A stretch of 64,000 nucleotides of DNA from Pigmentiphaga sp. NML030171 (lineage in GTDB: Bacteria > Pseudomonadota > Gammaproteobacteria > Burkholderiales > Burkholderiaceae_B), in NCBI RefSeq assembly GCF_002188635.1, contig NZ_NINX01000051.1:1-64000 (forward strand), given 5' to 3'. Position 1 is the stretch's first letter, and every line of letters starts with the position of its first letter. The notes under the pieces are model-generated. The model saw nothing but the letters and a program-made list of their open reading frames with translations, had not been told where the DNA came from and did no database searches. Shown here one piece after another: positions 1 through 7,837 of this stretch. Position numbers and translations under genes: made by a program.

Positions 1-231
1 GCCGAGATCGCCACCCGGCCCTTCCAGCTGGTCACCGGCCGGGAATGGAAAGGCTCGGCCTTCGGCGGCGCCCGCGGACGCACCGACGTGCCCACCATCG
101 TCGACTGGTACATGGACGGCAAGATCAAGATCGACGAGCTCATCACCCACACCCTGCCCCTCGAACGCATCAACGAGGGATTCGACCTCATGAAGAGCGG
201 ACAGTCGATACGCTCGGTCGTGCTGTACTGA
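1..231 (+). CDS. frmA: Class III alcohol dehydrogenase / S-(hydroxymethyl)glutathione dehydrogenase, C-terminal part
   Basis: Open at the left edge; only the last 76 residues are in the window. They match the C-terminus of glutathione-dependent formaldehyde dehydrogenase, including the stretch GREWKGSAFGG, the segment TDVPTIVDWYMDGKIKIDEL and the terminal INEGFDLM, typical of the zinc MDR class III enzymes. The family oxidises S-hydroxymethylglutathione (formaldehyde plus glutathione) to S-formylglutathione in the cytosol. A GC hairpin follows the stop. The next gene downstream is an O-demethylase-like oxygenase, a potential source of formaldehyde. Confidence 0.9.
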   Translation, partial: AEIATRPFQLVTGREWKGSAFGGARGRTDVPTIVDWYMDGKIKIDELITHTLPLERINEGFDLMKSGQSIRSVVLY

Positions 232-255
232 CCCAGGCCCTCGGCCCGGCGCGGC

Positions 256-281
256 GACGGGCGGGAAAACCCCCGCCCGTC
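256..281 (+). terminator. GC-rich hairpin after the frmA-like gene
   Basis: GACGGGCGGG at 256-265 pairs with CCCGCCCGTC at 272-281 (10 bp stem, short A-rich loop). The stem is followed by GTTGTAT, so the T tract is weak. It lies 25 bases after the stop codon and probably separates the dehydrogenase from the oxygenase operon. Confidence 0.55.
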
Positions 282-282
282 G

Positions 283-299
283 TTGTATAGAACAATTCA
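283..299. promoter_or_regulatory. Probable MarR operator upstream of the Rieske oxygenase gene
   Basis: TTGTATAGAACAATTCA matches 13 of 17 positions of the better palindrome at 3072-3088 (TTGATTAGAACAATCAA), which precedes the MarR/ligA divergent pair. The shared core TAGAACAAT suggests that the MarR protein encoded at 2509-3048 controls both transcription units. The role is inferred from the similarity and position. Confidence 0.5.
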
Positions 300-370
300 C
301 TTCCCCGCCGATAGAGTCTCCCGCATCGAAGCCGCCACGCCGTGGCGGTCCGGTTCAAGGAGATTCGTCC

Positions 371-1426
371 GTGGAGCACGTCGTTCGCAATGCCTGGTAC
401 GTACTGGGCTGGACCGCAGAAATCGGCACCGGGCCCTTCGCCCGGCGGGTACTGGACGAACCCGTCGTGGCCTTCCGCCGGCGCGACGGCCGGCTCGCCG
501 CCCTGCTGGACCGCTGCGCGCACCGCCTCGTCCCCCTGTCGCTGGGCAGCGTGGTGGACGACACGCTGCAATGCGGCTATCACGGCCTGCGCTATGACGG
601 CACCGGAGCTTGCGTGCACGTCCCGGGCCAGGAGAACGTGCCGCCCGCCGCGCGGGTCCGCAGTTTTCCCATCACGGAAAGATACGGCGCCGCCTGGATC
701 TGGATGGGAGACGCGCAACGCGCCGACCCCCGGCTCATCCCCGTCATCGAGCGCTATGGCACGCCGGGCTGGACGGTCATCCGGGGCGAGCCCCAATACC
801 ATCGCTCGCACTACCTGAACATCGTCGAGAACCTCCAGGACCCCGCGCACACGACCTACGTCCATCCAGGCACCATCGGCAATCCGGCATCGAGCGACAT
901 ACTTCCCGTCATCGAGGAAAGCGAGGGCCACATCGTGACCTACCGCTGGACACTCGATGCCGAGCCGCCCCCTCTCGACCGCAGGAACGCCAGCTTCAGC
1001 GGACCGGCCGATCGCTGCCAGTACTACCACTTCTTCCCGCCCTGCACCTCGCGCGTGGACGTGGTGACGATGCAGGCCGGCCAGGAACACACGGAAGCCA
1101 ACATGGACCGCGGCCTGCGCGCGTTCAGCTACAAGTTCCTGACACCCGAAACGGATGCGGCCACGCATTTCTTCTGGCTGCACGTGCGCAACTTCGGCGT
1201 GGACGACAAGGAACTCGACCAGCGCTTGATACGCGACATGGGCCGCACCTTCGAAGAAGACAACGTCATCGTGTCCGCCATGCAGCGCGAACAGGATGCC
1301 ACCGGCGTGCGGCAGCTGGCGTGGCTGCGCATCGACGCGGGCCCCAGCCGTGCCCGCCGCATGATCGAGAAGATGGCAGCCGCCGACTCGGCGGCCGCCG
1401 CCCCGGCCACTTCGACGGCGTCCTGA
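371..1426 (+). CDS. Rieske [2Fe-2S] aromatic ring-hydroxylating oxygenase, vanillate O-demethylase oxygenase (VanA)-like
   Basis: GTG start at 371 behind AAGGAG at about 359-364. The 351-residue length fits VanA-type oxygenases. The Rieske cluster ligands are visible as C49-x-H51 and C68-x2-H71. The mononuclear iron site follows as NIVENLQDPAHTTYVH, the usual N/D-x2-H-x4-H arrangement of the family. Such enzymes remove a methyl group from methoxylated aromatic acids (vanillate to protocatechuate plus formaldehyde) or hydroxylate related acids. No ferredoxin reductase (VanB) gene is adjacent, so electrons must come from elsewhere. A Bug receptor gene follows, and the neighbouring lig/pob genes act on protocatechuate. 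The exact substrate is not known. Confidence 0.85.
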   Translation: MEHVVRNAWYVLGWTAEIGTGPFARRVLDEPVVAFRRRDGRLAALLDRCAHRLVPLSLGSVVDDTLQCGYHGLRYDGTGACVHVPGQENVPPAARVRSFPITERYGAAWIWMGDAQRADPRLIPVIERYGTPGWTVIRGEPQYHRSHYLNIVENLQDPAHTTYVHPGTIGNPASSDILPVIEESEGHIVTYRWTLDAEPPPLDRRNASFSGPADRCQYYHFFPPCTSRVDVVTMQAGQEHTEANMDRGLRAFSYKFLTPETDAATHFFWLHVRNFGVDDKELDQRLIRDMGRTFEEDNVIVSAMQREQDATGVRQLAWLRIDAGPSRARRMIEKMAAADSAAAAPATSTAS

Positions 1427-1480
1427 CGCCAGCCCATCCCCTGCCCGTCCACCCGCTTGCGTGCCGCCAAGGAGGCCACC

Positions 1481-2485
1481 ATGTCCCACCGTCCGCACCC
1501 TCGTTTCCTTCGTGCCTCGTCACTGCTGGCGGGCCTGGCGCTCGCCCTGGCGGCGACGCAGGCCTGTGCCGGCGCCGCCGACGGCTATCCCAGCCGGCCC
1601 ATCCGCTTCATCGTCCCCTTCACGCCCGGCGGACTGACCGACAAGCTGGCGCGCAGCGTGGCGCACGACCTGCAGGAGGCCTGGCAGCAGCCGGTCATCG
1701 TCGAGAACAAGCCCGGCGCGGGAGGCACCATAGGCGCCGACCTGGTGGCCAAGGCGCCGGCCGACGGCTACACGATCCTGCTGGGCACCCATGCGACCCA
1801 CGCCATCAACGTCACCCTGCTCGCCAACCTGCCCTACGACGCGGTGCGCGACTTCGAGCCCGTCAGCCTGCTGGCGACGGTGCCCAATGTCCTCATGGTG
1901 CATCCCTCGGTGCCGGCGCACAGCGTGCAGGAACTGATACAGCTGGCCAGGCGCAAGCCCGGTTCGCTCAACTTCGTCTCCCAGGGCATCGGCACCTCCG
2001 GGCACATGTCGGGCGACCTGTTCAAGTCGCTGGCGGGCATAGACATGGTCCACATCCCCGCGCGCGGTCCGGCGCAGGCGGTCAGCGACGTCATGGGCGG
2101 CCATGCCGACATCCTGTTCGACTCGGTCGCCATCGGCATGCCCATCGTGCGCTCGGGCAAGCTGCGGGCGCTGGCCGTGACCAGCCGCGAACGCTCGCCC
2201 GCCGCGCCCGAACTGCCGACCATGATCGAGGCCGGCGTGCCCGACTACGAGATCGTGCTGTGGTTCTCGGTGTTCGCGCCCAAGGGCACGCCGGCCGACA
2301 TCGTGCTCAAGCTGAACCAGGAAATCGCGCGCGCCATGGGCAAGCCCGCCACGCGGGCCGCATTCGTGCAGGACGGCCTCACGGTCTCGGCTTCGTCGCC
2401 GGAGCAGCTGGGCCGCTTCCAGCAGGCCGAGATCGCGAAGTGGGCACGCCTGATCAAGGCGTCGGGCGCGACGTCGAACAATTGA
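1481..2485 (+). CDS. Bug/TctC-family periplasmic tricarboxylate-type solute receptor
   Basis: Start chosen at ATG 1481 because GGAGG lies at 1471-1475. The 334-residue product has a Sec signal peptide (hydrophobic stretch then AQACAGA) and the Bug hallmarks: YPSRPIRFIVPFTPGG near the mature N-terminus, VENKPGAGGTIGADLVAK, and the AGVPDYE motif towards the end. Bug proteins bind carboxylated compounds in the periplasm and deliver them to TctAB-type permeases. No tctA or tctB lies here, so it is an orphan receptor. Its place 54 bases after the oxygenase gene suggests that the ligand is the aromatic acid handled by that enzyme (inference). Confidence 0.9.
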   Translation: MSHRPHPRFLRASSLLAGLALALAATQACAGAADGYPSRPIRFIVPFTPGGLTDKLARSVAHDLQEAWQQPVIVENKPGAGGTIGADLVAKAPADGYTILLGTHATHAINVTLLANLPYDAVRDFEPVSLLATVPNVLMVHPSVPAHSVQELIQLARRKPGSLNFVSQGIGTSGHMSGDLFKSLAGIDMVHIPARGPAQAVSDVMGGHADILFDSVAIGMPIVRSGKLRALAVTSRERSPAAPELPTMIEAGVPDYEIVLWFSVFAPKGTPADIVLKLNQEIARAMGKPATRAAFVQDGLTVSASSPEQLGRFQQAEIAKWARLIKASGATSNN

Positions 2486-2508
2486 CGCCGGCGCGCGGGA
2501 ACATCCGC

Positions 2509-3048
2509 CTACCAGATGTCCGCCAGGTCCGGCCTGGACGAAGCCAACTGGCGGCTCCCGCCGTTGCGGCGGTCGGCCTTTTCCTTCAGCGGATAGTCCT
2601 GGTTGAGCCGCGTGGCCGTGTCGGTCAGGACGTCCAGCATGCCATCGAGCGCCTGGATTGCCTCCGGTGGCAGCGCCTTGAGGATACGGCCGTTGATGTC
2701 GGCGGTGATGGGAAAAAGTTCGGCATGCAGGGCCCTGCCCTTGTCGGTCAGTTCGATGGCGACGCGATGCCTGTCGCTGCTGCGGCCGATCCGCGACACC
2801 AGCCCCTTGGCGACCAGGTCGCTGATGGCGCGGGACACCAGGGGCCGGTCGGTATGCGCGCGCTCGGCCAGCTCGGAAGGCGCCATCGTGCCGTAGTCGG
2901 CCAGCATCGCGATCAGGCGCCATTCCCGCCGGCTGATGCCGTAGCGGCCCTCGCACAACCGAATCACCAGCGCCCCGCTGACCGACAGCAGCCTGGCGAT
3001 CCGGTAATTCAGGAGTTCCTCGCAATTGGCGGGCTGCTCGAAGGACAT
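2509..3048 (-). CDS. MarR-family transcriptional regulator
   Basis: 179 residues, preceded by AGGAG seven bases before the ATG. A winged-helix domain occupies roughly residues 35-140; the recognisable core is EWRLIAMLADYG, then APSELAERAHTDRPLVSRAISDLVAKGLV and the wing RSSDRHRVAIELTDKGR. MarR proteins are dimeric repressors released by aromatic acids. It is convergent with the Bug gene and divergent from ligA, and a 17 bp palindrome sits in the divergent region. It therefore very likely regulates itself and the ligAB-pobA operon, and perhaps also the oxygenase gene at 371. Confidence 0.9.
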   Translation of the reverse strand: MSFEQPANCEELLNYRIARLLSVSGALVIRLCEGRYGISRREWRLIAMLADYGTMAPSELAERAHTDRPLVSRAISDLVAKGLVSRIGRSSDRHRVAIELTDKGRALHAELFPITADINGRILKALPPEAIQALDGMLDVLTDTATRLNQDYPLKEKADRRNGGSRQLASSRPDLADIW

Positions 3049-3071
3049 GGCCGCTCCTGCGCCGACGGCGG

Positions 3072-3088
3072 TTGATTAGAACAATCAA
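3072..3088. promoter_or_regulatory. MarR operator between marR-type gene and ligA
   Basis: TTGATTAGAACAATCAA is an inverted repeat with 6 bp arms and a 5 bp spacer. It lies 24 bases before the MarR start and about 100 bases before ligA, the normal place for an autoregulatory MarR operator. A related copy is at 283-299. Confidence 0.65.
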
Positions 3089-3191
3089 GGACATGAAAGC
3101 TAGAGTCATTCTCCACAAAAAGCACAGCAGCCGCAACGCCGCGCGCCGGCGCGGCCCTGGCCGTTTTCCCTCTACCCAAGGAGCATCGCCC

Positions 3192-3554
3192 ATGGCACTT
3201 CCCCAACGCGACCGGACACGGCCGATCGCCGACTCGCACGTCTTCGACCTGCGGCTTTCATGGAAGGGATACCGCATCAACAAGCTTTGCAACTCGCTCA
3301 GCGAAGCCGCCAACCGCGATGCCTACCGGGCGGATGAAGAGGCGTACATGACGCGCTTCGGCCTGTCCGACGAGCAGAAGGCGCTGATACGTGCGCGCGA
3401 TTTCACCGGCCTGCTCGACGCCGGCGCCAACATCTATTTCCTGCTCAAGCTGGGCGTGGTCACCGGCAACGGCCTGTATGTCATGGGCGCGCGGATGCGC
3501 GGGGAAAGCTACGAGGACTTCCTGGCCACCCGCAACGACAAGGGAGCGGTCTGA
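3192..3554 (+). CDS. ligA: Protocatechuate 4,5-dioxygenase alpha subunit (LigA)
   Basis: Start at ATG 3192 behind AAGGAG; a longer upstream reading has no ribosome site. The 120-residue protein is the small alpha subunit of an extradiol type II dioxygenase, with the family segments SWKGYRINKLCNSL, AYMTRFGLSDEQKALIRARDF and the glycine-rich NIYFLLKLG end. LigA has no metal ligand itself; it caps the active site of LigB. The gene is followed after one base by ligB, so the two subunits are made from one message. Gallate dioxygenases carry a similar domain fused to LigB, so the ring substrate is best read as protocatechuate because of the adjacent pobA. Confidence 0.92.
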   Translation: MALPQRDRTRPIADSHVFDLRLSWKGYRINKLCNSLSEAANRDAYRADEEAYMTRFGLSDEQKALIRARDFTGLLDAGANIYFLLKLGVVTGNGLYVMGARMRGESYEDFLATRNDKGAV

Positions 3555-3555
3555 C

Positions 3556-4395
3556 ATGGGACGCATCATCGCAGGCATAGGCACCTCTCACGTGCCCTCC
3601 ATCGGCGCGGCCTACGACCGCGGCAAGCAGGCCACGCCGGCCTGGCGTCCCCTGTTCGACGCCTATGTCCCGGTGCGCGAGTGGCTGGAGGAACTCAAGC
3701 CCGACGTGGCCATCATGGTCTACAACGACCACGGCGCCGATTTCTTCTTCGACAAGTATCCCACCTTCGCCGTGGGCGCGGCCGACCGCTACGACATCGC
3801 CGACGAAGGCTTCGGCGTGCGCCCGCTCCCGCCCATAGACGGCCACCTGGAATTCTCGCAGCACCTGTGCGAATCGCTGGTCTACGACGAATTCGACCTG
3901 ACGGTCTGCCAGGAAATGCGGGTCGAGCACGGCTTCCTGGTGCCCATGCACCTGTGCTTCGAGCACACCCCCGGGTGGAACGTGGCGGCCGTGCCGCTGG
4001 CCGTCAATGTCCTGCAGCATCCGCTACCCACCGCGCGCCGATGCTACCGGCTCGGACAGGCCATACGGCGGGCCGTGGAGTCCTATCCCGGCGACCTGCG
4101 CGTCGTCATCCTGGGCACCGGCGGCATGTCCCATCAATTGACGGGCCCGCACTTCGGCAGGATGGACAAGGACTGGGACCAGGACTTCCTGGACCGGATC
4201 GAACACGACCCCGGCAGCCTGTGCGAGCTGACCCACCAGACGCTGATGGAACGCCATGGCGCCGAAGGCATCGAGCTGATCATGTGGCTGGTCATGCGCG
4301 GCGCGCTGTCGAACCAGGCGCGGCGCGTGCATCGCAACTACTACGCTCCCATGACCACCGGCATGGGACTGATCACCCTCGAGGAGCCGGCATGA
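3556..4395 (+). CDS. ligB: Protocatechuate 4,5-dioxygenase beta subunit (LigB)
   Basis: 279 residues, catalytic subunit of the extradiol dioxygenase that opens protocatechuate to 4-carboxy-2-hydroxymuconate semialdehyde. Iron ligands are visible as His12 in GIGTSHVPS and His59 in YNDHGADFF, matching His12 and His61 of Sphingobium LigB. The catalytic-base segment [11 protein letters not shown] is also present. The start codon lies one base after the ligA stop, and its stop overlaps the pobA start as ATGA, indicating translational coupling. No ligC, ligI, ligJ or ligK gene is in the window, so the ring-opened product must be processed by enzymes encoded elsewhere. Confidence 0.93.
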   Translation: MGRIIAGIGTSHVPSIGAAYDRGKQATPAWRPLFDAYVPVREWLEELKPDVAIMVYNDHGADFFFDKYPTFAVGAADRYDIADEGFGVRPLPPIDGHLEFSQHLCESLVYDEFDLTVCQEMRVEHGFLVPMHLCFEHTPGWNVAAVPLAVNVLQHPLPTARRCYRLGQAIRRAVESYPGDLRVVILGTGGMSHQLTGPHFGRMDKDWDQDFLDRIEHDPGSLCELTHQTLMERHGAEGIELIMWLVMRGALSNQARRVHRNYYAPMTTGMGLITLEEPA

Positions 4396-5567
4396 TCGAA
4401 CGCACCCAGGTCGGCATCGTCGGCGCCGGCCCCGCAGGACTCCTGCTCTCCCACCTGTTGCATCGGGAAGGCATCGAGTCCATCGTGTTCGACAACCGCA
4501 GCCGCGAGCACGTGCAGGGGCGCCTGCGGGCCGGCGTGCTGGAACAAGGAACCGTCGACCTCTTGGCGCAGGTCGGACTGGGCGAGCGCATGCGGCGCCT
4601 GGGCATGCCGCAGACCAGCCTGGACTTCCGCTACGCCCAGGCCTCCCACCGCATCGACTTCGCCCGGGAAATCGGCCGCACGGTCATGGTCTATCCGCAG
4701 CACGAGGTGGTCCACGACCTGATCGAGGCGCGGCTGGCCGCCGGCGGCGACCTGCGCTTCGACACCCCGGTCACCGCCGTCCGGGGCCTGGAAGGCCCCG
4801 CCCCCACGATCCTGGCCGGCCCCGAAGGCAGGCCGGTGCGCTGCGACTTCATCGCCGGCTGCGACGGCTTTCACGGCATCTGCCGCGACGCCATTCCCGC
4901 CTCGGTGATGAAGACCTACGACCGCGTCTACCCCTTCGGCTGGCTGGGCATCCTGGCCGAGGTTCCGCCGGCCGCGCCGGACGTGACCTGGGGCTGCCAC
5001 GAGACCGGCTTCGCCATGCTGAGCTTCCGCTCTCCCACGCGCAGCCGCCTCTACCTGCAATGCGAACCGGACGACGACCCGGACAACTGGTCCGACGACC
5101 GCATCTGGAGCGCGCTGCACGAACGCCTGGACGTTCCCGGCATGCCGCCGCTGATCGAAGGCCCCATCGTGCAAAAGGGCGTGACCGCCATGCGCAGTTT
5201 CCAGGTCGAGCCGCTGCGCCACGGCGCCCTGTTCCTGGCCGGCGACGCGGCGCACATCGTTCCGCCCACCGGCGCCAAGGGGCTGAACTCCGCCGTGGCC
5301 GACATCCGGGTACTGGGCCGCGCCTTGGTCGAGTATTACCGGCAAGGTTCGGCCCGGCTCCTGGACAGCTATTCGGAAACCTGCCTGCGGCGCATGTGGC
5401 TGGTGCATCGCTTCTCGGCGGGCCTGTGCACCATGGTGCACAGCTTTCCGGGGCAGAGCGACTTCGCCCGGCGCCTGCAGCGGGCCGACCTGGACTACAT
5501 GACGGGATCCGAACCGGGCCGGCGGGCCTTCTCGGAGAACTTCACCGGGTTGCCGATCGAGGCCTAG
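4392..5567 (+). CDS. pobA: 4-hydroxybenzoate 3-monooxygenase (p-hydroxybenzoate hydroxylase)
   Basis: 391 residues, against 394 for the Pseudomonas enzyme. The FAD-binding GAGPAG is at residues 11-16, the DG motif in [10 protein letters not shown] near the middle, and the second FAD motif [16 protein letters not shown] from about residue 284. The enzyme is a cytosolic NAD(P)H- and FAD-dependent monooxygenase that turns 4-hydroxybenzoate into protocatechuate, the substrate of LigAB just upstream. The start overlaps the ligB stop (ATGA). The 3' end overlaps the convergent regulator gene by four bases. Confidence 0.95.
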   Translation: MIERTQVGIVGAGPAGLLLSHLLHREGIESIVFDNRSREHVQGRLRAGVLEQGTVDLLAQVGLGERMRRLGMPQTSLDFRYAQASHRIDFAREIGRTVMVYPQHEVVHDLIEARLAAGGDLRFDTPVTAVRGLEGPAPTILAGPEGRPVRCDFIAGCDGFHGICRDAIPASVMKTYDRVYPFGWLGILAEVPPAAPDVTWGCHETGFAMLSFRSPTRSRLYLQCEPDDDPDNWSDDRIWSALHERLDVPGMPPLIEGPIVQKGVTAMRSFQVEPLRHGALFLAGDAAHIVPPTGAKGLNSAVADIRVLGRALVEYYRQGSARLLDSYSETCLRRMWLVHRFSAGLCTMVHSFPGQSDFARRLQRADLDYMTGSEPGRRAFSENFTGLPIEA

Positions 5568-6568
5568 TCGCCCCTGCTGCCGCCCGCGCTGGCGAAACGC
5601 TCGCGATAGGCGCGGGGCGTCACGCCCAGGTGGCGCTGGAACACCTTGCGCAACTGGGCATCCGAGCCGAAGCCGGCCCGCGCGGCCACGGTCTTGAGCG
5701 GCAGGGCCGCGTCCTCGAGCAGCCGGCGTACCAGGTCCACCCTGGCCGTCTCGACGAAGGCCTGCGGCGTGGTGCCGGTCTCGCGCACGAACACGCGCGT
5801 GAAATTGCGCACGCTCATGGCCGCATGAGCGGCCAGTTCCGGCACGGCCAGCGGCTGGTGCAGGTTGGACAGGATCCAGTCCTGGGTCTTGCGTATGCCC
5901 GGATGGCTGGTGGTCTGGCTATCCAGGTGCATGCTGAACTGCGATTGCCCGCCCGGGCGCTTCAGGTAGACCACCATGTCGCGCGCGACCTCCAGGGCGA
6001 GATCGCGGCCGCAATCCTCTTCCACCAGGGCCAGCGCCAGGTCTATGCCGGCCGTGACGCCGGCCGAGGTCCAGATGTTGCCCTGCCGGATATAGATCGC
6101 ATCGGCCTGTACGTCGATACGCGGATAGCGCTGCTGGAGCAGGCGCGACACGCTCCAGTGCGTGGTGGCGCGCCGGCCGTCCAGCAGGCCTGCTTCAGCA
6201 AGAAAGAAACTGCCCGAGCACAGGGCGGCCAATCGCGCGATGCGGGGCGCGACCGCCGCCGCCCAGTCGACGATGGCCGACGAATGCCGCATGGCTTCCT
6301 GGATGTTGCGCGCCCCCACCAGGATGGCGGTATCGGGCAGATCGCGGCTGTCCAGTCCCTTGCCGGCGTGCAGCGACATCAGGGTGTCCGACTGCACCGC
6401 CCCCGGTTGCGGCGCGGCGATCTCGACCTGATAGGCCGGCGGCAGGTCGCGCTTGCGCAGGTGCACGTTGGCGTAGTCGAACACGCACAGCGGACCGATG
6501 GCCTCCAGCGACTTGAACCCGGGATAGACGACGATATCGATGCGGCGGACGCGGAAATGGCTGCTCAT
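5564..6568 (-). CDS. GlxA-type transcriptional regulator (DJ-1/PfpI domain plus AraC helix-turn-helix)
   Basis: 334 residues. The first half, about residues 8-180, is a DJ-1/PfpI-like domain ([27 protein letters not shown], and [28 protein letters not shown], which contains the nucleophile-elbow Cys typical of the fold). The C-terminal hundred residues form the AraC DNA-binding domain ([29 protein letters not shown], then [28 protein letters not shown]). Such proteins sense small metabolites and activate nearby genes. It is divergent from the zinc dehydrogenase at 6658, which is the likeliest target; control of pobA is also possible. Confidence 0.88.
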   Translation of the reverse strand: MSSHFRVRRIDIVVYPGFKSLEAIGPLCVFDYANVHLRKRDLPPAYQVEIAAPQPGAVQSDTLMSLHAGKGLDSRDLPDTAILVGARNIQEAMRHSSAIVDWAAAVAPRIARLAALCSGSFFLAEAGLLDGRRATTHWSVSRLLQQRYPRIDVQADAIYIRQGNIWTSAGVTAGIDLALALVEEDCGRDLALEVARDMVVYLKRPGGQSQFSMHLDSQTTSHPGIRKTQDWILSNLHQPLAVPELAAHAAMSVRNFTRVFVRETGTTPQAFVETARVDLVRRLLEDAALPLKTVAARAGFGSDAQLRKVFQRHLGVTPRAYRERFASAGGSRGD

Positions 6569-6657
6569 GCGTGGATTTTAGTGCGCGACGCGCGCGGCAC
6601 GGCGCTTGCTGCGTGCCCAGGCCCGCGCAACCGGCGCGTATGACGAAGGAGAACGTC

Positions 6658-7827
6658 ATGAAAGCACTGTGCTGGCATGGCAAGAAGGACATCCGGTACG
6701 AGACCGTGCCCGATCCCCGCATCGAGCAACCGGGCGATGCCATCGTCAAGGTCTCCGCCTGCGCCATCTGCGGCTCCGACCTGCACTTGTTCGACGGCTT
6801 CATCCCCGGCATGAAATCCGGCGACATCATGGGACACGAGTTCATGGGCGAAGTGGTCGAGGCGGGACCGGACACGCACGACCTGAAGGTGGGCGATCGC
6901 GTGGTCGTGCCCTTCACCATTGCCTGCGGCGCCTGCGAGCAATGCCGGCGCGGCAACTATTCGGTGTGTGAACGAACCAATCGCAACAAGGAGCTGGCCG
7001 ACAAGGCCTTCGGCCATTCCACGGCGGGCCTGTTCGGCTACACCCACCTGACGGGCGGCTACGCCGGCGGGCAGGCCGAATACGTGCGCGTGCCGCACGC
7101 CGATTCCACCCACATCAAGGTGCCCGCCGGCCTGCCGGACGAACAGGTGCTGTTCCTGGGCGACATTCTTCCCACCGGCTGGCAGGCGGCGGCCCAGTGC
7201 GACATCCAGCCCACCGACACGGTCGCCATCTGGGGAGCCGGCCCGGTGGGACTGATGGCCATGCGCAGCGCCCAGTTGCAAGGCGCCCGCCAGGTGGTGG
7301 TCATCGATCACGTGCCCGAGCGCCTGGCCATGGTGGCCCAGGCCGGCGCCATCCCCATCGACTTCGACCAGGAAAGCGTGGTCGAACGCCTGCGCGACCT
7401 GACCGGCGGCAAGGGGCCGGAGAAGTGCATAGACGCGGTGGGCCTGGAATCGCACGCCGCCCGGTCGCTGGACGCCATGTACGACCGGGCCAAGCAGGCG
7501 GTGATGCTGGAAAGCGACCGCCCCCACGTGCTGCGGGAAATGATCTACGTCTGCCGCCCGGCCGGCGTGCTGTCCATTCCCGGCGTCTACGGCGGGCTGA
7601 TCGACAAGATTCCGTTCGGCGCCTCGATGAACAAGGGACTGACCTGGCGCATGGGCCAGACCCACGTCCAGCGCTGGAGCCAGGCCCTGCTCGAACTCAT
7701 CGCCGAGGGCCGGATCGACCCCTCTTTCGTCATCACCCACAGCGAGGCGCTGGAGGACGGGCCGGACATGTACGAGATCTTCCGCGACAAGGAGGACGGC
7801 TGCGTGAAGGTGGTCCTGAAACCGTGA
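6658..7827 (+). CDS. Zinc-dependent alcohol/formaldehyde dehydrogenase (glutathione-independent FDH-like)
   Basis: Start ATG 6658 is preceded by AAGGAG. The 389-residue MDR protein has catalytic zinc ligands Cys38 and His60-Glu61, structural zinc cysteines 90, 93, 96 and 104, and the Rossmann motif GAGPVGLMA. The insertion [21 protein letters not shown] and the long length point to the branch containing Pseudomonas glutathione-independent formaldehyde dehydrogenase. It oxidises short aldehydes or alcohols with NAD in the cytosol. Formaldehyde removal would fit the nearby O-demethylase-like oxygenase, but threonine- or sorbitol-type relatives cannot be excluded. Confidence 0.82.
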   Translation: MKALCWHGKKDIRYETVPDPRIEQPGDAIVKVSACAICGSDLHLFDGFIPGMKSGDIMGHEFMGEVVEAGPDTHDLKVGDRVVVPFTIACGACEQCRRGNYSVCERTNRNKELADKAFGHSTAGLFGYTHLTGGYAGGQAEYVRVPHADSTHIKVPAGLPDEQVLFLGDILPTGWQAAAQCDIQPTDTVAIWGAGPVGLMAMRSAQLQGARQVVVIDHVPERLAMVAQAGAIPIDFDQESVVERLRDLTGGKGPEKCIDAVGLESHAARSLDAMYDRAKQAVMLESDRPHVLREMIYVCRPAGVLSIPGVYGGLIDKIPFGASMNKGLTWRMGQTHVQRWSQALLELIAEGRIDPSFVITHSEALEDGPDMYEIFRDKEDGCVKVVLKP

Positions 7828-7837
7828 CCACCCCGCT

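Noticed and set aside
188-1498. 436-codon open frame antisense to the Rieske oxygenase
   Set aside because: Low-complexity Arg/Gly/Ala-rich translation with no family features, caused by high GC; the sense frame has cofactor motifs.
610-3075. 821-codon frame overlapping oxygenase, Bug and MarR genes
   Set aside because: Another-frame shadow; translation is Arg/Pro-rich and crosses two stop-to-start boundaries.
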